From assembly GCA_003255065.1 (NCBI GenBank), contig QAOA01001366.1, positions 331,341-395,340 on the forward strand: a DNA stretch of 64,000 nucleotides, in the 5' to 3' direction. Positions within the stretch are counted from its first letter, which is position 1, and each line of letters opens with the position of its first letter. The position numbers and the translations under genes are program-made. The stretch comes from Cercis canadensis (taxonomy: Eukaryota > Streptophyta > Magnoliopsida > Fabales > Fabaceae). Below the pieces are notes generated by a model. That model was not told the DNA's origin, searched no databases, and saw only the letters and a list, made by a program, of their open reading frames with translations. Below are positions 61,989 through 64,000 of this stretch, piece by piece.

Positions 61989-63525
61989 NTCTCTCTTCCC
62001 TAAATAATACTGATAACATTTTCCCTTACTAGATATATTTTTTTTTTTTCAAATTGGGTGGCTTGGCAACTAGATAGGAGCTCTGTAGAGCTGGAGAATA
62101 TTGTTCCATGAAGGTCTGCTGCTAATGTCATCCCACCAGGCACTAACATGCTTCCTATCCTTTACCATATACTCTTTTCCCATGTTGTTCAAAATAATCC
62201 ATAAATGGAAGGTGGCTAAGATCAGCGAGGCTTAAGAAATCCCCAGCCAAGTACTTGTTCTTAGACAGCCTCTCTTCATAGATGTTCAATACATTGCCGA
62301 GCTTTGCTTCACTCTCTTCAATGACTTTTGGATCTGGAGTGATACCCGTTACTGCAGCAAACAATATATGAAGGGATAAGTTGTAAATTGGTGGATAGAA
62401 GTTATGTGCTTCAACATCTAGCCATTGTTCTACGAGACCCCTCTCTTCCATTGTGTTTCCTAGCAACTCAACCCCTTGAGACTTGTATTTCTCTGCATAA
62501 TATCTCATAATTGCCCGAGATTCTGCAAAACAGGTTGAAAGCATCAAATTGAAACTCTATATATTTGCACACCTTTTAGGTGCAAAATTACACATAGTTG
62601 CATACGTGTCAAAATTTGAGTTAGCACAACTCTATTGAACTTTTTTTTTTTGCTAACTCAGATAATAACATATGTAGGTGAACACCTAAATAGTGTATAA
62701 CTCATCAGTCTTAAACTCCACTAGGGGCTTGGAGCGGAAGGAATAACTGATTTTGTTTTGATAGTGAAGATCTCAAAAAACTGAGTTGCTGAATATCTAT
62801 TAGAATAATTAATTTATTGTAAAATGTAATAAAAATATATTAAAATATTAACTCAATAATAATTATCTTTCACTCTATATCTTTGCAATCATACCAAAAC
62901 CAAAGGTTTGTTTCACTTCTGACTCCCTTGTAGAGAGGGATAGTGTTACAGTGTTACCTCGCATTAAAAATGATGGTTTGATAGGATGTGTATCAAGGAA
63001 AAAAGATAAGAAAAATATTACTTACATATTAATTAGTCTCACGTTATCTTACACTGACATAATTGGCATAGTTTGAACTTGACTAGACTCGGTTAAACTT
63101 TGTTCAGTGAGCCTAACGTGCAATAGTATTGGTCAAAAGAAAAGAGTAAAACAATGAGTAGGAAACGACAAAACATGAGGAGAAAAAACAGAGCACGGGA
63201 AGAGGCAAACCGTATAAAGTATAATCTCCATCTTGAATGACGGGAATTAGTCCAAAAGGCTACATGTTATAAACAAAGAGAATAAGATCAGCAGGTAAAG
63301 AAATCAACTATTGATTAAGCATGATCTTCGATAGTGTAGATATATACATCAAACATGAAGTGAGAAATAGAAGAACTGAACCTGTAATTTGAGATACTCG
63401 GGGCTCTTCTGCTCCCCCTTACTCACATCAACATGGACAGTTTCAAATTCAACTTCCTTCTCAATCAGACACACCAACACCCTTTTTGTGGCAGCATAGA
63501 GGGGACCGTACACCTTTACTACCAT
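61383..63525 (-). CDS. Phi-class glutathione S-transferase GST-d (3 exons, 215 aa; third exon duplicated)
   Basis: Exon 1 is 63525-63382 (144 bp, MVVKVYGPLYAATKRVL...), and exon 2 is 63259-63211 (49 bp, PFGLIPVIQDGDYTLY). The intact third exon is 61837-61383 (455 bp, ESRAIMRYYAEKY to WWDDISSRPSWNIILQLYRA). With it the protein is 215 aa, like GST-a and GST-c. A second, frameshifted third exon (62522-62070) lies between exon 2 and the intact one, next to a gap mark. If the order is real, splicing must skip it. If it is an artefact, the gene is simply a normal three-exon GST. Tyr10 takes the place of the catalytic Ser. Otherwise both GST domains are complete. Confidence 0.8.
61989..61989. other. 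Assembly gap marker (N) between the two GST-d exon 3 copies
   Basis: Single N at the end of a T-run, exactly where the repeated sequence restarts. Confidence 0.95.
61990..62650. repeat. Direct repeat copy 2 around GST-d exon 3
   Basis: About 660 bp matching 61305-61988. It holds the frameshifted exon 3. Confidence 0.9.
62070..62522 (-). pseudogene. Frameshifted extra copy of GST-d exon 3
   Basis: 453 bp against 455 bp in the intact copy. Two bases are missing at about 62189 (ttcaaaataat against ttcaccaaataat), which breaks the frame after the DLSHLPFMDY segment and gives an early stop. The rest, including the 3' end and stop, is preserved. Confidence 0.85.
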
Positions 63526-63598
63526 GGTTTCTACTGAAAAATCTTTGTAGAGAATTCAACTAACAACTTACTGAGGTTTGAGTTAACACCCTTGTCGG

Positions 63599-63606
63599 TT
63601 CTTATA
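63599..63606 (-). promoter_or_regulatory. TATA box of GST-d (TATAAGAA)
   Basis: About 74 bp upstream of the ATG, the same as in the other three genes. Confidence 0.75.
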
Positions 63607-64000
63607 GTGCCTTTACTTCCCTCAGTCGTCTTATGCAAAAAGGACAACTGAGGGAGGTTGAGTATGAGTAGGGACAGGGTCACCCGTATGACCAGAAAAA
63701 AACCATGGCGGCTATGTACTACAAAATGTTATCCAGAAGGACCAGAACCAGGACCAGAACCTTTTCATGATGCTTCCCAAGAACCAAGCTAGTGTCTCAT
63801 TTGAGGATGAGTGGATGGAGAGAGAGAAGAGAGAGAACATGAGGGGGAAGTGTGATAAGCAAACTTGCAATTTCCACGTATTTGGATTGGCTTATTTTTA
63901 ACTTAATAAGTACGTATAAACTAATAGGTGTACCTTAATGACTAGAAATTTGGGTAAATTATAAGAGATTAAGAATTCAAATCTCTGTTAAGTTAAAAAA
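63607..64000. other. GST-d promoter and window end
   Basis: Contains a short tandem 'ggaccagaacca' repeat at about 63738-63757 and a GA-rich stretch at about 63812-63840. No gene is seen before the window ends. Confidence 0.5.

Noticed and set aside
1..64000. CRISPR array, bacterial operon or organellar insertion
   Set aside because: No regularly spaced repeats, no prokaryotic gene layout, and no plastid or mitochondrial genes seen. The coding genes are spliced plant nuclear genes.

Overview
This is a nuclear genome window from a dicot plant, most likely a rosid. Genes are split by AT-rich GT-AG introns, intergenic DNA is A/T rich, and small non-autonomous retroelements and foldback elements are common. 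Every gene I can identify matches a plant nuclear family. I see no rRNA, tRNA, CRISPR or bacterial-type locus. Nine single-N gap marks are present, and several sit between two near-identical copies of the same sequence, so parts of the assembly carry unmerged overlaps.

Layout, left to right: a secreted GDSL esterase/lipase (+, 1.1-3.4 kb); 4-hydroxyphenylpyruvate dioxygenase, HPPD (-, 5.6-7.3 kb), with a possible alternative N-terminal extension and a duplicated G-box-rich promoter; the cell-cycle ubiquitin ligase subunit APC5 (-, 8.9-23.4 kb), reconstructed here as 20 exons and 918 residues; a PH-domain/coiled-coil protein of the Arabidopsis At2g30880 type (+, 25.6-31.9 kb, 10 exons, 493 residues); a NAC transcription factor of the JUB1/ANAC042 type (-, 33.6-36.4 kb, 3 exons, 301 residues); about 11 kb of gene-poor DNA holding a 550-bp hairpin element, a complete 291-bp miniature LTR retrotransposon and several SINEs; and a tandem cluster of phi-class glutathione S-transferases (-, 48.1-63.5 kb).

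The GST cluster has four three-exon genes (called GST-a to GST-d here), two decayed copies, and one extra frameshifted third exon that is probably an assembly or allelic duplicate. The four genes share exon phases (144 bp, 49 bp, 455-461 bp) and the same TATA-box sequence about 65-95 bp before the start codon. Their sequence places them near the GSTF11/GSTF12 branch. None keeps a serine at the usual phi-class catalytic position, which raises the possibility of ligand-binding roles. Flanking similarity pairs GST-a with GST-b and GST-c with GST-d, so the cluster looks built by at least two rounds of duplication.

The remaining genes are unrelated neighbours, as is usual in plants: lipid ester hydrolysis, tyrosine breakdown with plastoquinone/tocopherol synthesis, mitotic proteolysis, a membrane-lipid binding adaptor, a stress/ageing regulator and a detoxification cluster. 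I found no convincing novel multi-gene system. The most informative observations are the GST cluster, the HPPD 5' region and the well-preserved small transposable elements with target-site duplications.
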